Assembly: GCF_002975435.1 (NCBI RefSeq)
Contig: NZ_PCPT01000010.1
Coordinates: forward strand, 1-64,000
Direction: 5' to 3'
DNA length: 64,000 nt
Source of the DNA: Arthrobacter sp. MYb227
Lineage (GTDB): Bacteria > Actinomycetota > Actinomycetes > Actinomycetales > Micrococcaceae
Shown here: positions 25,239 to 34,339 of the stretch, piece by piece
How the letters are laid out: every line of letters begins with the position of its first letter
Position numbering within the stretch: position 1 is the first letter of the stretch
Position numbers and translations under genes: made by a program
Notes under the pieces: model-generated
Seen by the model: only the letters and a program-made list of their open reading frames with translations
Databases searched by the model: none
Told to the model about the DNA's origin: nothing

Positions 25239-26903
25239 ATGCCTACAATTTCCGCTGTAGTTTCCCACGCCCTTTTAACCTGCACCTCAGAAATATTTGG
25301 GGTCATGGGAAACGGAAACGCACATTTCCTGGATGCCGCGGTCCGTACCGATTTCCGCTTCACCGCAGTACGCCACGAATCCGCGGCAGTCACTGCCGCA
25401 GATGCCTACTACCGAATCACCGGTAAACCCGCGATAGCCACCACCACGTACGGCGCCGGCTTCACCAACGCGGTAACCCCACTGGCAGAGGCCGCTGCAG
25501 CCCAAATCCCGATGATTCTTGTGACAGGGGACCAACCAACCTCCGGAGCGCGGCCCTGGGATGTTGACCAAGATGCAATCAATACAGCGGTTGGCGCCAA
25601 AACCTTCACCATTGATGCGCGCACCCCCAAGGCAACAACACTTGCCGCGGTCGCCCACGCGCTACGCGAACGGATGCCGGTAGTCATTTCCCTGCCCTAT
25701 GACATCGTTGCCGATCGCGCCCCGGAAGAAGCCGAGCTAACGCTTGCCGACTTCGCTACCGAACCCGAATACCCGCAGGCATCGCCAGAGCTATTGATCC
25801 AGGCCGCTACAGCTCTGAGCAGCGCAAAACGCCCACTGATCCTCTACGGACGCGGTGCGCGCCTCTCCGATGCGGCAATGGCAATAACGGCGCTCGCCGA
25901 CAAACTTGGCGCCTTGAGCTCAAGTACGGTCCTGGCCACGGGTCTGCTGGGTTCTCGTCACGGGGATCTAGGGATCACCGGAGGCTTCTCATCTGCAGAA
26001 ACGGCGGCACTGATCCACGAGGCAGACACCGTGCTGGTGCTCGGTGCCAAACTGAACCAGTTCACTACCCGCTTTGGAGACCTTTTCAATACCGGAGCGC
26101 AGGTCATCCAAGTGGATCTGGGCAATGCCGCAACCAACCCACGCGTGGATGCATTTATTAGCGCAGATGCAACCGCCGTCGCCACGGCACTTGAATCGAT
26201 GGTTGCACCGGTGTCGGCCAACGCAAGCTGGCTTGAGCAGGTCGCCGATCGCTTGGCGAAGATCAACGATCACGAATCTGGCGAGGTCACCGCCCCCGAT
26301 GGACTGCTAGACCCGCGCTCGGTTGCGGCAACGCTGAATACCATCCTTCCCAAACGCCGCTTGGTGGTTCAAGACGGCGGACACTTCATTGGTTGGGGAC
26401 CGATGTACTGGGATATCCCCGGACCCCACGCCCTGAATCTTGTGGGAACCGCCTACCAAAGCATCGGTATGGGAATTGCCTCCGCTGTGGGTGCCGGCGC
26501 CGCGGCGCGGGCCGATGAGACGGTTGTCCTTGCCGCAGGTGATGGCGGATTCCTCATGGGCCTTGCTGATCTTGAATCGGTGGTCCGTTCGGTAGCGAGT
26601 GGCATCATCGTAGTCTATAACGATGCGGGCTACGGGGCGGAGATTCATCAATACGGATCGATTGGACTCCATGAGAAACCGATGCTGATTCCAGAGGTTG
26701 ATTTTGCTGCGGTGGCCCGTGGCCTCGGTGGGCAAAGCACTAAGGTGCGTACCCTGGAAGACCTTGATGAGCTGCGTGCTTGGGTAGCCCGTGGAGCCAA
26801 GGGCGTGTTCCTTGTCGATTGCCGTATTAGCCCGCAGGTACGTGCCCCGTACATGGAAGAAGTTCTTGAAGCCAATCGCAGGGCGGCTCTTGCCCGAGGC
26901 TAG
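25239..26903 (+). CDS. Thiamine-diphosphate-dependent enzyme, acetolactate-synthase-like
   Basis: 554 residues with the three-domain ThDP layout. The pyrimidine domain has the activating glutamate in RHESAA (E47). The central domain contains ILYGRGARLSDAA. The C-terminal ThDP-binding domain has GDGGFLMGLADLESVVR and, about 25 residues on, YNDAGYGAE. The family includes acetolactate synthases, benzoylformate decarboxylases and oxalyl-CoA decarboxylases; no FAD-specific or small-subunit partner is seen here. The exact reaction is undetermined. It is a single gene, divergent from the PadR pair. Confidence 0.8.
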   Translation: MPTISAVVSHALLTCTSEIFGVMGNGNAHFLDAAVRTDFRFTAVRHESAAVTAADAYYRITGKPAIATTTYGAGFTNAVTPLAEAAAAQIPMILVTGDQPTSGARPWDVDQDAINTAVGAKTFTIDARTPKATTLAAVAHALRERMPVVISLPYDIVADRAPEEAELTLADFATEPEYPQASPELLIQAATALSSAKRPLILYGRGARLSDAAMAITALADKLGALSSSTVLATGLLGSRHGDLGITGGFSSAETAALIHEADTVLVLGAKLNQFTTRFGDLFNTGAQVIQVDLGNAATNPRVDAFISADATAVATALESMVAPVSANASWLEQVADRLAKINDHESGEVTAPDGLLDPRSVAATLNTILPKRRLVVQDGGHFIGWGPMYWDIPGPHALNLVGTAYQSIGMGIASAVGAGAAARADETVVLAAGDGGFLMGLADLESVVRSVASGIIVVYNDAGYGAEIHQYGSIGLHEKPMLIPEVDFAAVARGLGGQSTKVRTLEDLDELRAWVARGAKGVFLVDCRISPQVRAPYMEEVLEANRRAALARG

Positions 26904-27028
26904 ATTTTATTGCTAAAGGCGTCTGGACCAGTGCGTATGTGCGCGGGTTTGGGCGCCCTTTGCTGTCTGAGTAGTGAATTTCGCGATGGGGATAATCCCC
27001 AGACCTACCACAAAGTAGGTTTGCGGTT

Positions 27029-27034
27029 TAGGGT
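27029..27034 (+). promoter_or_regulatory. -10 box of a leaderless gene
   Basis: TAGGGT lies 6 bases before GTG 27041. Two small hairpins (around 26987-27001 and 27003-27020) lie just upstream. Confidence 0.5.
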
Positions 27035-27040
27035 GGAACG

Positions 27041-28306
27041 GTGCGATATCTGACCAGGCTGGCGCTGAGCGCTGCAATCCTCACCGCCATCACAACGATG
27101 GGCGTTACCCCGGCAATCGCACAAACATCAGCACCCCTACAGGTAAGTAGCGTGAGCGGCACCTTGATCCAGCCAATTCCCTACCCCGACGCACCGCACG
27201 AACAGGCCCAGTCCCTGAAGGTTGCAACTTTCAATGCATCACTGAATCGCCCCGCCGAGGGTCAGCTGGCACTCGATTTAGCGGGACCACACGATGCGCA
27301 GGCACAGGCGGTGGCCGAGATCGTGCAGCGCAATGCCCCGGATATTCTGTTGCTCAACGAATTTGATTACGATTCCCAGGGCGCTTCCGCACGACTATTT
27401 AGCGAAAACTACCTCAAGGTCTCCCAGCGTGGGCAGGCGCCGGCGAATTACCCCTACACCTATCTGGCCCCCTCAAACACTGGCATTCAAAGCGGTGCTG
27501 ACCTTGACGGCGATGGGATCGTTGGGGGTCCCGGCGACGCCTTTGGTTATGGGGACTTTGAAGGCCAATTCGCGATGGTTCTTTATTCCAAATACCCAAT
27601 TGATGCGGCAAATGCGCGTACCTTCCAAAATTTTTTGTGGAAGGACATGCCAGACTCGCAACTACCTGGGGAGTACTACAGCGAACTAGTACAAAGCGTC
27701 TTACGTTTACCAAGTAAATCCGTGTGGGATGTGCCGGTAAAGGTTGGTAAGAGCACCGTGCACATTATTGCTTCGCACCCCACCCCACCGGTCTTTGACG
27801 GTGCAGAAAAGCGCAACAAGCGCCGTAATCACGACGAAATCCGGCTACTTAATGACTACATTAGCGGCGGAGAAGATTCTCAATACATCTACGACGACAA
27901 CGGAACGCACGGACCATTGGAAAGTGGAAGTAAGTTCATTGTTCTGGGGGATCTGAATTCGGACTCGAATACCGGAGAATCGGATCCGGCTGCCATCAAA
28001 GAGCTGCGCACCAATCCACTGCTTGTTGACCCTAAACCCGTGAGTGAAAAATGCTCGGCCTTTGCTGGCTCCCGCATTGGCCGCAGTGCCTTGATGCTTG
28101 ACGCATTGAGCACTGCCGATTTCGGTCGCGGCGGCAAGGGGGTCATGCGCGTTGATTATGTACTGCCAGCAAAGGCCCTGCCGATACTTGATTCGGGTGT
28201 TTATTGGCCAGCAACCGGAGCCTCCGGAGCGGACCTAACCGAAGGCTTGCCACCGGTCAGTAGTGATCATCGCTTGGTCTGGGTCAACCTGCAGCTTCCC
28301 AAATAA
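27041..28306 (+). CDS. Secreted endonuclease/exonuclease/phosphatase-family protein
   Basis: 421 residues. A signal peptide (MRYLTRLALSAAILTAI...AIAQ) has likely cleavage after about residue 28. The DNase-I-like fold follows: VATFNASLNR (metal-site Asn), ILLLNEFDYDS (metal Glu), IIASHPTPP (His), FIVLGDLNSDSNTG (Asp/Asn) and a final SSDHRLVWVNL (catalytic Asp-His). An inserted DADGDG-like acidic loop (ADLDGDGIVGGPGDAF) looks like a dockerin or EF-hand calcium site. Probably an extracellular phosphodiesterase or nuclease; the substrate is unknown. Confidence 0.85.
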   Translation: MRYLTRLALSAAILTAITTMGVTPAIAQTSAPLQVSSVSGTLIQPIPYPDAPHEQAQSLKVATFNASLNRPAEGQLALDLAGPHDAQAQAVAEIVQRNAPDILLLNEFDYDSQGASARLFSENYLKVSQRGQAPANYPYTYLAPSNTGIQSGADLDGDGIVGGPGDAFGYGDFEGQFAMVLYSKYPIDAANARTFQNFLWKDMPDSQLPGEYYSELVQSVLRLPSKSVWDVPVKVGKSTVHIIASHPTPPVFDGAEKRNKRRNHDEIRLLNDYISGGEDSQYIYDDNGTHGPLESGSKFIVLGDLNSDSNTGESDPAAIKELRTNPLLVDPKPVSEKCSAFAGSRIGRSALMLDALSTADFGRGGKGVMRVDYVLPAKALPILDSGVYWPATGASGADLTEGLPPVSSDHRLVWVNLQLPK

Positions 28307-28333
28307 AGAACAGCCCGGAAACGCACGCAAAGA

Positions 28334-28384
28334 CAGCTGCCCGTGGTGGAGATTCGTTAAGGCAATCCCACCACGGGCCAGCTG
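28334..28384. terminator. Terminator between convergent genes
   Basis: Long hairpin: CAGCTG then CCCGTGGTGG pairs with CCACCACGGG then CAGCTG, with one bulged base on the 3' side. It lies between the nuclease-like gene (+) and the permease gene (-). Confidence 0.75.
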
Positions 28385-28419
28385 CACTTCTTACACGATG
28401 GCTCTCGTGCGCGATGTGT

Positions 28420-29841
28420 TTAGGCGTGAGTATTTTCCTTGCTCAAGGTCGTTGAGTCAGTATCACTCGGCCTATCTTCAAGGCGATGCCGTCGCCGCTG
28501 AGCCAGCGCATTAAGCACAGCAATGGTGATGATCAAAACTGTGGTGGCGAGAAGCTGCGTGCGGCTGGCCGGGTCAAAGAGCGCCAAGAGAACGATTCCA
28601 GCAAGCATTGCCAAGGCAAGCAGGGATAAATATGGGAAACCAGGCATGCGTACCGGCAGGATAATGCTTGGGTCCTTATCCGCTCGATGGCGCAGAACCA
28701 GTTGGGAAACAATAATGAATCCCCAGGTGACAAGAAGGGTTGAGCCCACCGCGTTGAGCAGTAGCGGCATGACTAGGTCGGGCGCCAGGTAGTTCATGGC
28801 TACCGCAACAGTGCACAGGATTATTGATCCCAACACCGCAATATAGGGTGTCTGATTCTTATTACGTACCATGACAACCTTGGGTGCAAGCTTTCGTTCG
28901 GAGAGCGAAAGAAGCATGCGAGAAGCCGCATATATATTTGCGTTCATTGCCGAAAGCAGGGCAATGACAACTACTAGTGCCATGATCGAATCAATGAATG
29001 GAATATTTGCGGCGCCAAGCACAGCAACAAATGGACCAGCGGCAAGTTCCGGGGTGTTCCATGGCAGGACGGCAACCATCACAAGCGCCGAACCAATGTA
29101 GAAGACAAGTACGCGCACCAGCACGCCACGCACTGCCTTGCGAATACTACTACGCGGGTTATCGGATTCGGCTGCAGCAATTGCAACAATTTCAATGCCA
29201 CCAAAAGCAAAAACTACCATCAACAAGCCCGCGCAAAGGCCAACAATTCCGTTGGGCATGAACCCACCATGCTCAACCAAATTGCTCAGGCCCTTGGCCT
29301 CAACTCCGGGAAATAAACCAAAGATCATCGCGGCACCGATGACCAGGAACACGACTATCGCTGCGACCTTGAGGAATGAGAACCAGAACTCAAACTGGCC
29401 AAATTTTGCAACATGGGCAAGGTTCACCGCCGTCAACAGGCCGACAAATATCAGTGACCAGGTGCCTTGCGAAATTCCTGGAATCCACCCGCCAATGATT
29501 GCCGCGGCACCCGTAGCCTCTGCCGAAATGACAATGACCGCCTGAATCCAATACAACCACCCAATGACCGCTCCGGCATTAGGCCCCAGTGCCTTAGTCG
29601 CGTATACGGAGAAAGAGCCCGAGGATGGGTTAGCGGCAGCCATTTCGCCGAGCATATTCATGATCAAGATGACCAAAAAACCTGCAAGAGCAAAGGCCAG
29701 GATGACACTTGGTCCGGCAACGGCAACTGCCTGACCGGAACCGATAAACAATCCGGCACCAATGGCTCCGCCGATGCCCATCATGGTGATTTGGCGGGTG
29801 CTGAGGTTCGTTTTAGAGCTAGTGGTGGAGCTATTAGACAT
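28420..29841 (-). CDS. Amino acid permease (APC superfamily)
   Basis: 473 residues and about twelve transmembrane helices. The N-terminal helix 1 has the substrate-binding GIGGAIGAGLFIGSG motif, and EMAAANPSSGSFSVYA follows. This is the amino acid transporter subfamily of GABA, aromatic and lysine permeases. It overlaps the upstream aminotransferase gene by 8 bases, so aromatic or branched amino-acid uptake is a reasonable guess. Confidence 0.85.
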   Translation of the reverse strand: MSNSSTTSSKTNLSTRQITMMGIGGAIGAGLFIGSGQAVAVAGPSVILAFALAGFLVILIMNMLGEMAAANPSSGSFSVYATKALGPNAGAVIGWLYWIQAVIVISAEATGAAAIIGGWIPGISQGTWSLIFVGLLTAVNLAHVAKFGQFEFWFSFLKVAAIVVFLVIGAAMIFGLFPGVEAKGLSNLVEHGGFMPNGIVGLCAGLLMVVFAFGGIEIVAIAAAESDNPRSSIRKAVRGVLVRVLVFYIGSALVMVAVLPWNTPELAAGPFVAVLGAANIPFIDSIMALVVVIALLSAMNANIYAASRMLLSLSERKLAPKVVMVRNKNQTPYIAVLGSIILCTVAVAMNYLAPDLVMPLLLNAVGSTLLVTWGFIIVSQLVLRHRADKDPSIILPVRMPGFPYLSLLALAMLAGIVLLALFDPASRTQLLATTVLIITIAVLNALAQRRRHRLEDRPSDTDSTTLSKENTHA

Positions 29842-30913
29842 GTGCAGGAAACTCCTGCAGGACGCTGATCAGTGAGTCTGCCACCAATTTATTGGCTTCG
29901 GGGGATCCAATAGAAATGCGGATACCTTCACCCGGGAATGCTCGGCCCCAAACACCTGCCGCACGCAATGCGGCATCGATGGCTTCGGTGCGTTCCTTGG
30001 TGGCTAGCCAAATAAAGTTTGCGTGCGAATCCCAGAGCTGGATCCCGGCATCACGCAACGCCTTGACCAAGCCGGCGCGCTCAGTAATCAATTTATCGAT
30101 ACGCACCTGCAACTCGGCCTCATGATTCAGGCTCAGTACCGCAGCGCGCTGAGCCAGTGCGCTGACACCAAAGGGAATCGCAGTTTTGCGCAGGTTCTCG
30201 GCAACTGCAGCGGGTGCAATTGCGTAGCCAATACGTAGCCCGGCCAGGCCGTAGGCCTTGGAAAAGGTGTGTAGCACGGCAACATTGGGGTAACGGTGGA
30301 AGAAATCTAGCCCAATTGCAGAATCACCGTGAATATTGAAGTGGACGTAGGCCTCATCGATGACAACCAAGACGTGCGCGGGAACCTTGGCCATAAACGC
30401 ATCAACAGCAGCCGAATCTACAACGGTGCCGGTTGGGTTATTCGGATTACAAATGAAGATCAGTGAGGTGCGCTCGGTGATCGCCGCTGCCATCGCCGGC
30501 AGGTCGTGCCCGCCCTGTGCGTCCAGAGGAACCATGACCGGTGTAGCCCCTGCAACATGAGTCAAGATCGGGTAGGCCTCAAAGGAGCGCCACGCGAACA
30601 TGACCTCAGCACCAGGGTTAGTTGTCGCATGAATTAGCTGCCCGGCAACTTCAACCGAACCTGCACCCAATGCGATATTTTCCGGGGCAACCTTGAATCG
30701 TTCGGCAAGCATTGCAACCAATTCCGGTGCGGCTGCGTTCGGATACTCGTTAATTCTTCCGAGCTCGGCAACAAGAGCCGTAGTGACTGCGGGTAATGGG
30801 GCAAAAGGATTCTCGTTCGAGGAAAGCTTGAACGCCTTTTCGTGCTCGCCGGGAGTCGCACCCTGCTTGTATGCAGGGATCGCTTGCAAAGAATTGCGCT
30901 GGGCGATTGTCAT
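29834..30913 (-). CDS. pat: Aminotransferase, histidinol-phosphate/aromatic type
   Basis: PLP-dependent class I aminotransferase, 359 residues. The start of the fold reads FKLSSNENPFAPLP; NPNNPTG binds the cofactor region; VVIDEAYVHF is typical; and the Schiff-base lysine lies in FSKAYGLAGLRIGY. HisC and Pat (aromatic aminotransferase) are hard to separate. The absence of other his genes and the coupling to an amino-acid permease and an Lrp-type regulator favour Pat. The ATG has GGAGG 4 bases upstream. Confidence 0.8.
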   Translation of the reverse strand: MTIAQRNSLQAIPAYKQGATPGEHEKAFKLSSNENPFAPLPAVTTALVAELGRINEYPNAAAPELVAMLAERFKVAPENIALGAGSVEVAGQLIHATTNPGAEVMFAWRSFEAYPILTHVAGATPVMVPLDAQGGHDLPAMAAAITERTSLIFICNPNNPTGTVVDSAAVDAFMAKVPAHVLVVIDEAYVHFNIHGDSAIGLDFFHRYPNVAVLHTFSKAYGLAGLRIGYAIAPAAVAENLRKTAIPFGVSALAQRAAVLSLNHEAELQVRIDKLITERAGLVKALRDAGIQLWDSHANFIWLATKERTEAIDAALRAAGVWGRAFPGEGIRISIGSPEANKLVADSLISVLQEFPAHV

Positions 30914-31052
30914 CGTGCCTCCGTAGAATTTACAGGTGGCGAATCATCGGTGATGCGCCTCACATAAGCTACGAAGCTGGTCTCCGCCGGTCAACTGCCC
31001 AGCGAAAAGCCATACAAGATGTACACGAAGAGTAGTGAAAAGCAGTCAAACA

Positions 31053-31622
31053 CTAGGCAGTGTGCCCAGCATTAGTAGCAGCACCCAGCCTACCGCCATT
31101 GCGCAATGTGGACTCACGCGGTGCCGTCGCCGGCTCCGCAAGATCGGCGCTATTCTTTCGCACAGCCTCCCACGCCAAGGGGATAGTACGGTTCTCAAAG
31201 TGGGTTTCGAGCACAATCGATGAGGAAGATCTGCTCATGCCCTCGGTGGCGGAAATCGCATCAAGCACGCGCTGTAAATCCTTAGTCGACCGGGCAACAA
31301 TTTTCACCAACATGTCACTGGTGCCAGAGACAGTATGCATTTCAAGAATCTCAGGAATTTTTGCAAGTTCGGCAGCAACTTCGGTCTGCCCAAAATTCTG
31401 TTTGATCTGTAAGGAACAGAAGGTGATGACCGGGTAGCCCATGGCCGAGGGGCCTATTTGTGGGGCAATGCGGGAGATGACTCCCGATTCATGGAGGCGA
31501 TTGAGCCGGTTTTGTACCGTCCCGCGGGCAACACCTAAACGCTTTGAACACTCCATGACCCCTAGGCCAGGTTCATCGGTGAGCAGCTCGATTAATGAAA
31601 CATCTAACGCATCGATTCTCAT
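31053..31622 (-). CDS. Lrp/AsnC family transcriptional regulator
   Basis: 189 residues. The N-terminal helix-turn-helix is in MECSKRLGVARGTVQNRLNRLHESGVI. The C-terminal RAM (amino-acid-sensing) domain has VSGTSDMLVKIVA. An extra tail of about 30 residues follows the domain. It sits upstream of, and in the same direction as, the aminotransferase-permease pair, so it probably controls them in response to an amino acid. Confidence 0.87.
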   Translation of the reverse strand: MRIDALDVSLIELLTDEPGLGVMECSKRLGVARGTVQNRLNRLHESGVISRIAPQIGPSAMGYPVITFCSLQIKQNFGQTEVAAELAKIPEILEMHTVSGTSDMLVKIVARSTKDLQRVLDAISATEGMSRSSSSIVLETHFENRTIPLAWEAVRKNSADLAEPATAPRESTLRNGGRLGAATNAGHTA

Positions 31623-31661
31623 GACCCCAAGTATCTGCCCTGCAAGGCCAGAGATGCGAAT

Positions 31662-32996
31662 TTAGCGACCTAACACATGGCCCAGATGCTCATTGAGCAT
31701 CACTCCTGATGGATCTACAGCATCGCGTTGTGCCAAGAAGTCATCGAATCGAGGATAAGTCGAGGCGAGGTAGCCTGCGCCCTGAGTATGTAATTTACCC
31801 CAATGCGGACGCCCACCATAGTGAATGAAAACCTCTTCAATTTTTTTGAAGAATTCACTCGAGGGTTCCCCAGCGTACCTATGCACGGCAATGTATGCGC
31901 TTTGTCGTCCCGAAGCGGTTCCTAGCCACGTATCGTCGGCAGCTGTTGCACGCACTTCAAGTGGAAACGTGATCCGTTCGGGGCAGGACTCCAGTACCCG
32001 ACGGACCGCGGCAAAGACCGTGGGAAGCGCCGAAAGCTCCACAGCGTATTCCATTTCGCGGAAACGAACCCGACGTGGTGCCACGAAAACATGCTCGGAC
32101 TGATCTGTATAGGTACGTGCCGCCAACGCCTTGGCTGCGAGTTTATTGATGCTGGGTACTGTCGCCGGAACCTTGGCACCGAGCCGGCAAAGAAGGGCAA
32201 AAGCACCATTTCCCATCAGCTCATCATCAAGAATTCTTGAGCGCCACGGCACCGGATCCACGGGAGTATTTTCCGGTAGCCGGGTATTGGTTTTGGTCAG
32301 AGCCGTTTGAGTGTAGGGAAACCAATAAAATTCAAGATGATCGGTGAGTACCACGCGATCAACGAATGACTCGAGCATGCCGGCTAGCGGTTCTGGTTCC
32401 TCGCGAGCCAAAAGCTTAAAACGTGGAACACATTGCAAGGTGATCTCGGTCAGTACGCCCAGCGCTCCAAGGCCCACGCGCGCGGCCTGAAATAATTCTG
32501 GGTACTGTTGTGCGTTGCATTCGCGAACTTCTCCGGTGGGCAGAACGATTCGCAACGCGGTGACCATGCCGGAAAAACCGGTAAAGCCGAGTCCGGTGCC
32601 GTGTGTTGAGGTGCTGATGGCACCGGCGAGTGACTGGTGGTCTATGTCTCCCATATTGGCAAGGGCCAGCCCATAGGGCAGCAGCAGCCGTCCGATGTCG
32701 CGTAGCCGGGTGCCTGCCTTAAACCGCACTTGGTTAGTACTTAGATCGACGTGGATGATCCCGCTGAAGCGGTCGAGACTCATCAGAGTTCCAGTAGTTG
32801 CTGCGATCGGAGTAAAAGAATGGGCCCCACCGACTACTTTAAGTGTTGACCCGGTTTCGTTGGCGCTGCCCAGAGCCGCAATAATTTCATCTTCATCGGC
32901 TGGGACCGAGATATTTTGCGGTACGGCGATGGAACTCGCCGCCCAGTTTCGCCACGTTCCATTGCGCCCAAGCCCCTCGATGCGTGGGGTTTTCAC
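31662..32996 (-). CDS. FAD-linked D-arabinono-1,4-lactone oxidase-like protein
   Basis: Sugar-lactone oxidase family. I prefer GTG 32996 (about 444 residues), which makes a GTGA 4-base overlap with the upstream gene; an ATG at 33032 is also open. The FAD-binding PCMH part has STLKVVGGAHSFTPIAATTGTL and AGAISTSTHGTGLGFTGFSG, and the ALO C-terminus has GRPHWGKLHT (the HWGK motif) and YPRFDDF. Family members oxidise aldonolactones or alditols with oxygen. The substrate here is unknown. Confidence 0.87.
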   Translation of the reverse strand: MKTPRIEGLGRNGTWRNWAASSIAVPQNISVPADEDEIIAALGSANETGSTLKVVGGAHSFTPIAATTGTLMSLDRFSGIIHVDLSTNQVRFKAGTRLRDIGRLLLPYGLALANMGDIDHQSLAGAISTSTHGTGLGFTGFSGMVTALRIVLPTGEVRECNAQQYPELFQAARVGLGALGVLTEITLQCVPRFKLLAREEPEPLAGMLESFVDRVVLTDHLEFYWFPYTQTALTKTNTRLPENTPVDPVPWRSRILDDELMGNGAFALLCRLGAKVPATVPSINKLAAKALAARTYTDQSEHVFVAPRRVRFREMEYAVELSALPTVFAAVRRVLESCPERITFPLEVRATAADDTWLGTASGRQSAYIAVHRYAGEPSSEFFKKIEEVFIHYGGRPHWGKLHTQGAGYLASTYPRFDDFLAQRDAVDPSGVMLNEHLGHVLGR

Positions 32997-34228
32997 AGGA
33001 AGGCCTTCCCTTCGGACCGGTACGTCGGCCAAGAATCAATAATTTTTCCGTGGGAATACACGGCAATCTCATTGAGGCGTTCGGCGGGTTCACCCGACTT
33101 GGCGTGCCGAAAATACACTGTGTCACCAAGCCTGAGCTTGCTGGCATGTTCCCCGCTCAATGGTGTTTGTACCTCTCCTGGACCTTCGGTGCCGTGATAT
33201 TTAAGCCCCAGTGGCCACGCAATGGTGGGTAGCCGATCTGCTCCCGGTGGCCCGGAAGCAATCCACCCACCACCAAGTACCGTCACGGTATTAGGACCCG
33301 GGCGGCGCACCACATTCAACCCAAAGAATAATGCGTGTTTTGGTTGAAAGTGTGTGTATGAATCGAAGAGCCCCGGGCCCAACAGCCCCGAACCCGCAGC
33401 AATTTCTGTGACAGCCGGCTCGCTGGAGGTTGATTCAATAGACCCAGTACCGCCGCCGTTGACAAACTCGAGATCGGTAAGGGTTTGCAGGGCCGCAACG
33501 GCCTCCGCTCGACGAGTTCGTAGCTCCATTGCAGAGGCCTTCTGCATGGCTCGAATCGCCGTTCCCTTCGCTCCGCTTGCGGCATTGCCAACCCCGGCGA
33601 TCTGTCCCTCATAAGCCATGAGCCCGACCAAGGAAATTCTGGGCTTGCGCAAAATAGCTACTGCCAGCTTGGTGACATCGGCGGCGGTGCGCAGCGGGGA
33701 GCGAGCTGCACCAATGCTGATGCCCAGTGCCGGGCGATAGGAAGCGTCCATGTCAATGGCGATTCGAATATTCTGTCGGTCCGGAACTGCGCGATCCAAT
33801 ATTTCTATTTGCTCAATATCATCGATCATGAGCGTGATGTTCTCGCGGCCAATCTCGCTTGCAGCAAATTTTTTGAGTACTGATACGTCGGTACAGGGGT
33901 AGCCGAGGACTATATCTTTTATTCCACACTCGGCAAGCCAAAGGGCCTCGGACAGCGTGAATGCAAGGACTCCCGCATAGCCGGGTTTGCTGAGGGTTTT
34001 TTCAATTGCGCGCCTAACACGGAGTGACTTTGAGGCAACCCTGACGGGCTTTCCCTTGGCACGTTGGACTAAATCTCTAGCGTTGGCCTCAAAATTCTCC
34101 AAGTCCAGCAGACCTACGGGGCGAGAGATGAGATTGGCTTGAGCAAGCGCATCATCATATTTCTCAAAGCGGACCGCGGTGGCCAGCTCTTCGGCTCGAC
34201 TTGCCGCCGGTTTTGTATAGAACACCAC
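32993..34228 (-). CDS. Alanine-racemase-fold PLP protein, D-threonine/D-serine aldolase-like
   Basis: 411 residues with a fold-type III PLP barrel. It contains VRVASKSLRV, where the lysine (about residue 67) is the likely Schiff base, and LVGLMAYEGQIAG. GGGTGSIE and the C-terminal VVRRPGPNTVTVLGGGW complete the pattern. Such proteins are annotated as amino-acid deaminase/aldolase. It is translationally coupled (GTGA) to the lactone oxidase gene, which suggests they share a pathway. The start is GTG 34228 with GGAGAAG upstream. Confidence 0.8.
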   Translation of the reverse strand: MVFYTKPAASRAEELATAVRFEKYDDALAQANLISRPVGLLDLENFEANARDLVQRAKGKPVRVASKSLRVRRAIEKTLSKPGYAGVLAFTLSEALWLAECGIKDIVLGYPCTDVSVLKKFAASEIGRENITLMIDDIEQIEILDRAVPDRQNIRIAIDMDASYRPALGISIGAARSPLRTAADVTKLAVAILRKPRISLVGLMAYEGQIAGVGNAASGAKGTAIRAMQKASAMELRTRRAEAVAALQTLTDLEFVNGGGTGSIESTSSEPAVTEIAAGSGLLGPGLFDSYTHFQPKHALFFGLNVVRRPGPNTVTVLGGGWIASGPPGADRLPTIAWPLGLKYHGTEGPGEVQTPLSGEHASKLRLGDTVYFRHAKSGEPAERLNEIAVYSHGKIIDSWPTYRSEGKAFL

Positions 34229-34327
34229 GACTTCTCCGTTTCACACCCTCAAAAGTGGTACCAGTCACTTTTCGTTATTTCAACTTACCCTAATGCGTTC
34301 CTAAAAACTCATCGCCCAATTAGTGGT

Positions 34328-34333
34328 TAAGCT
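34328..34333 (+). promoter_or_regulatory. -10 box of a leaderless gene
   Basis: TAAGCT ends 6 bases before ATG 34340, with no ribosome-binding site. Confidence 0.5.
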
Positions 34334-34339
34334 GGGTAC

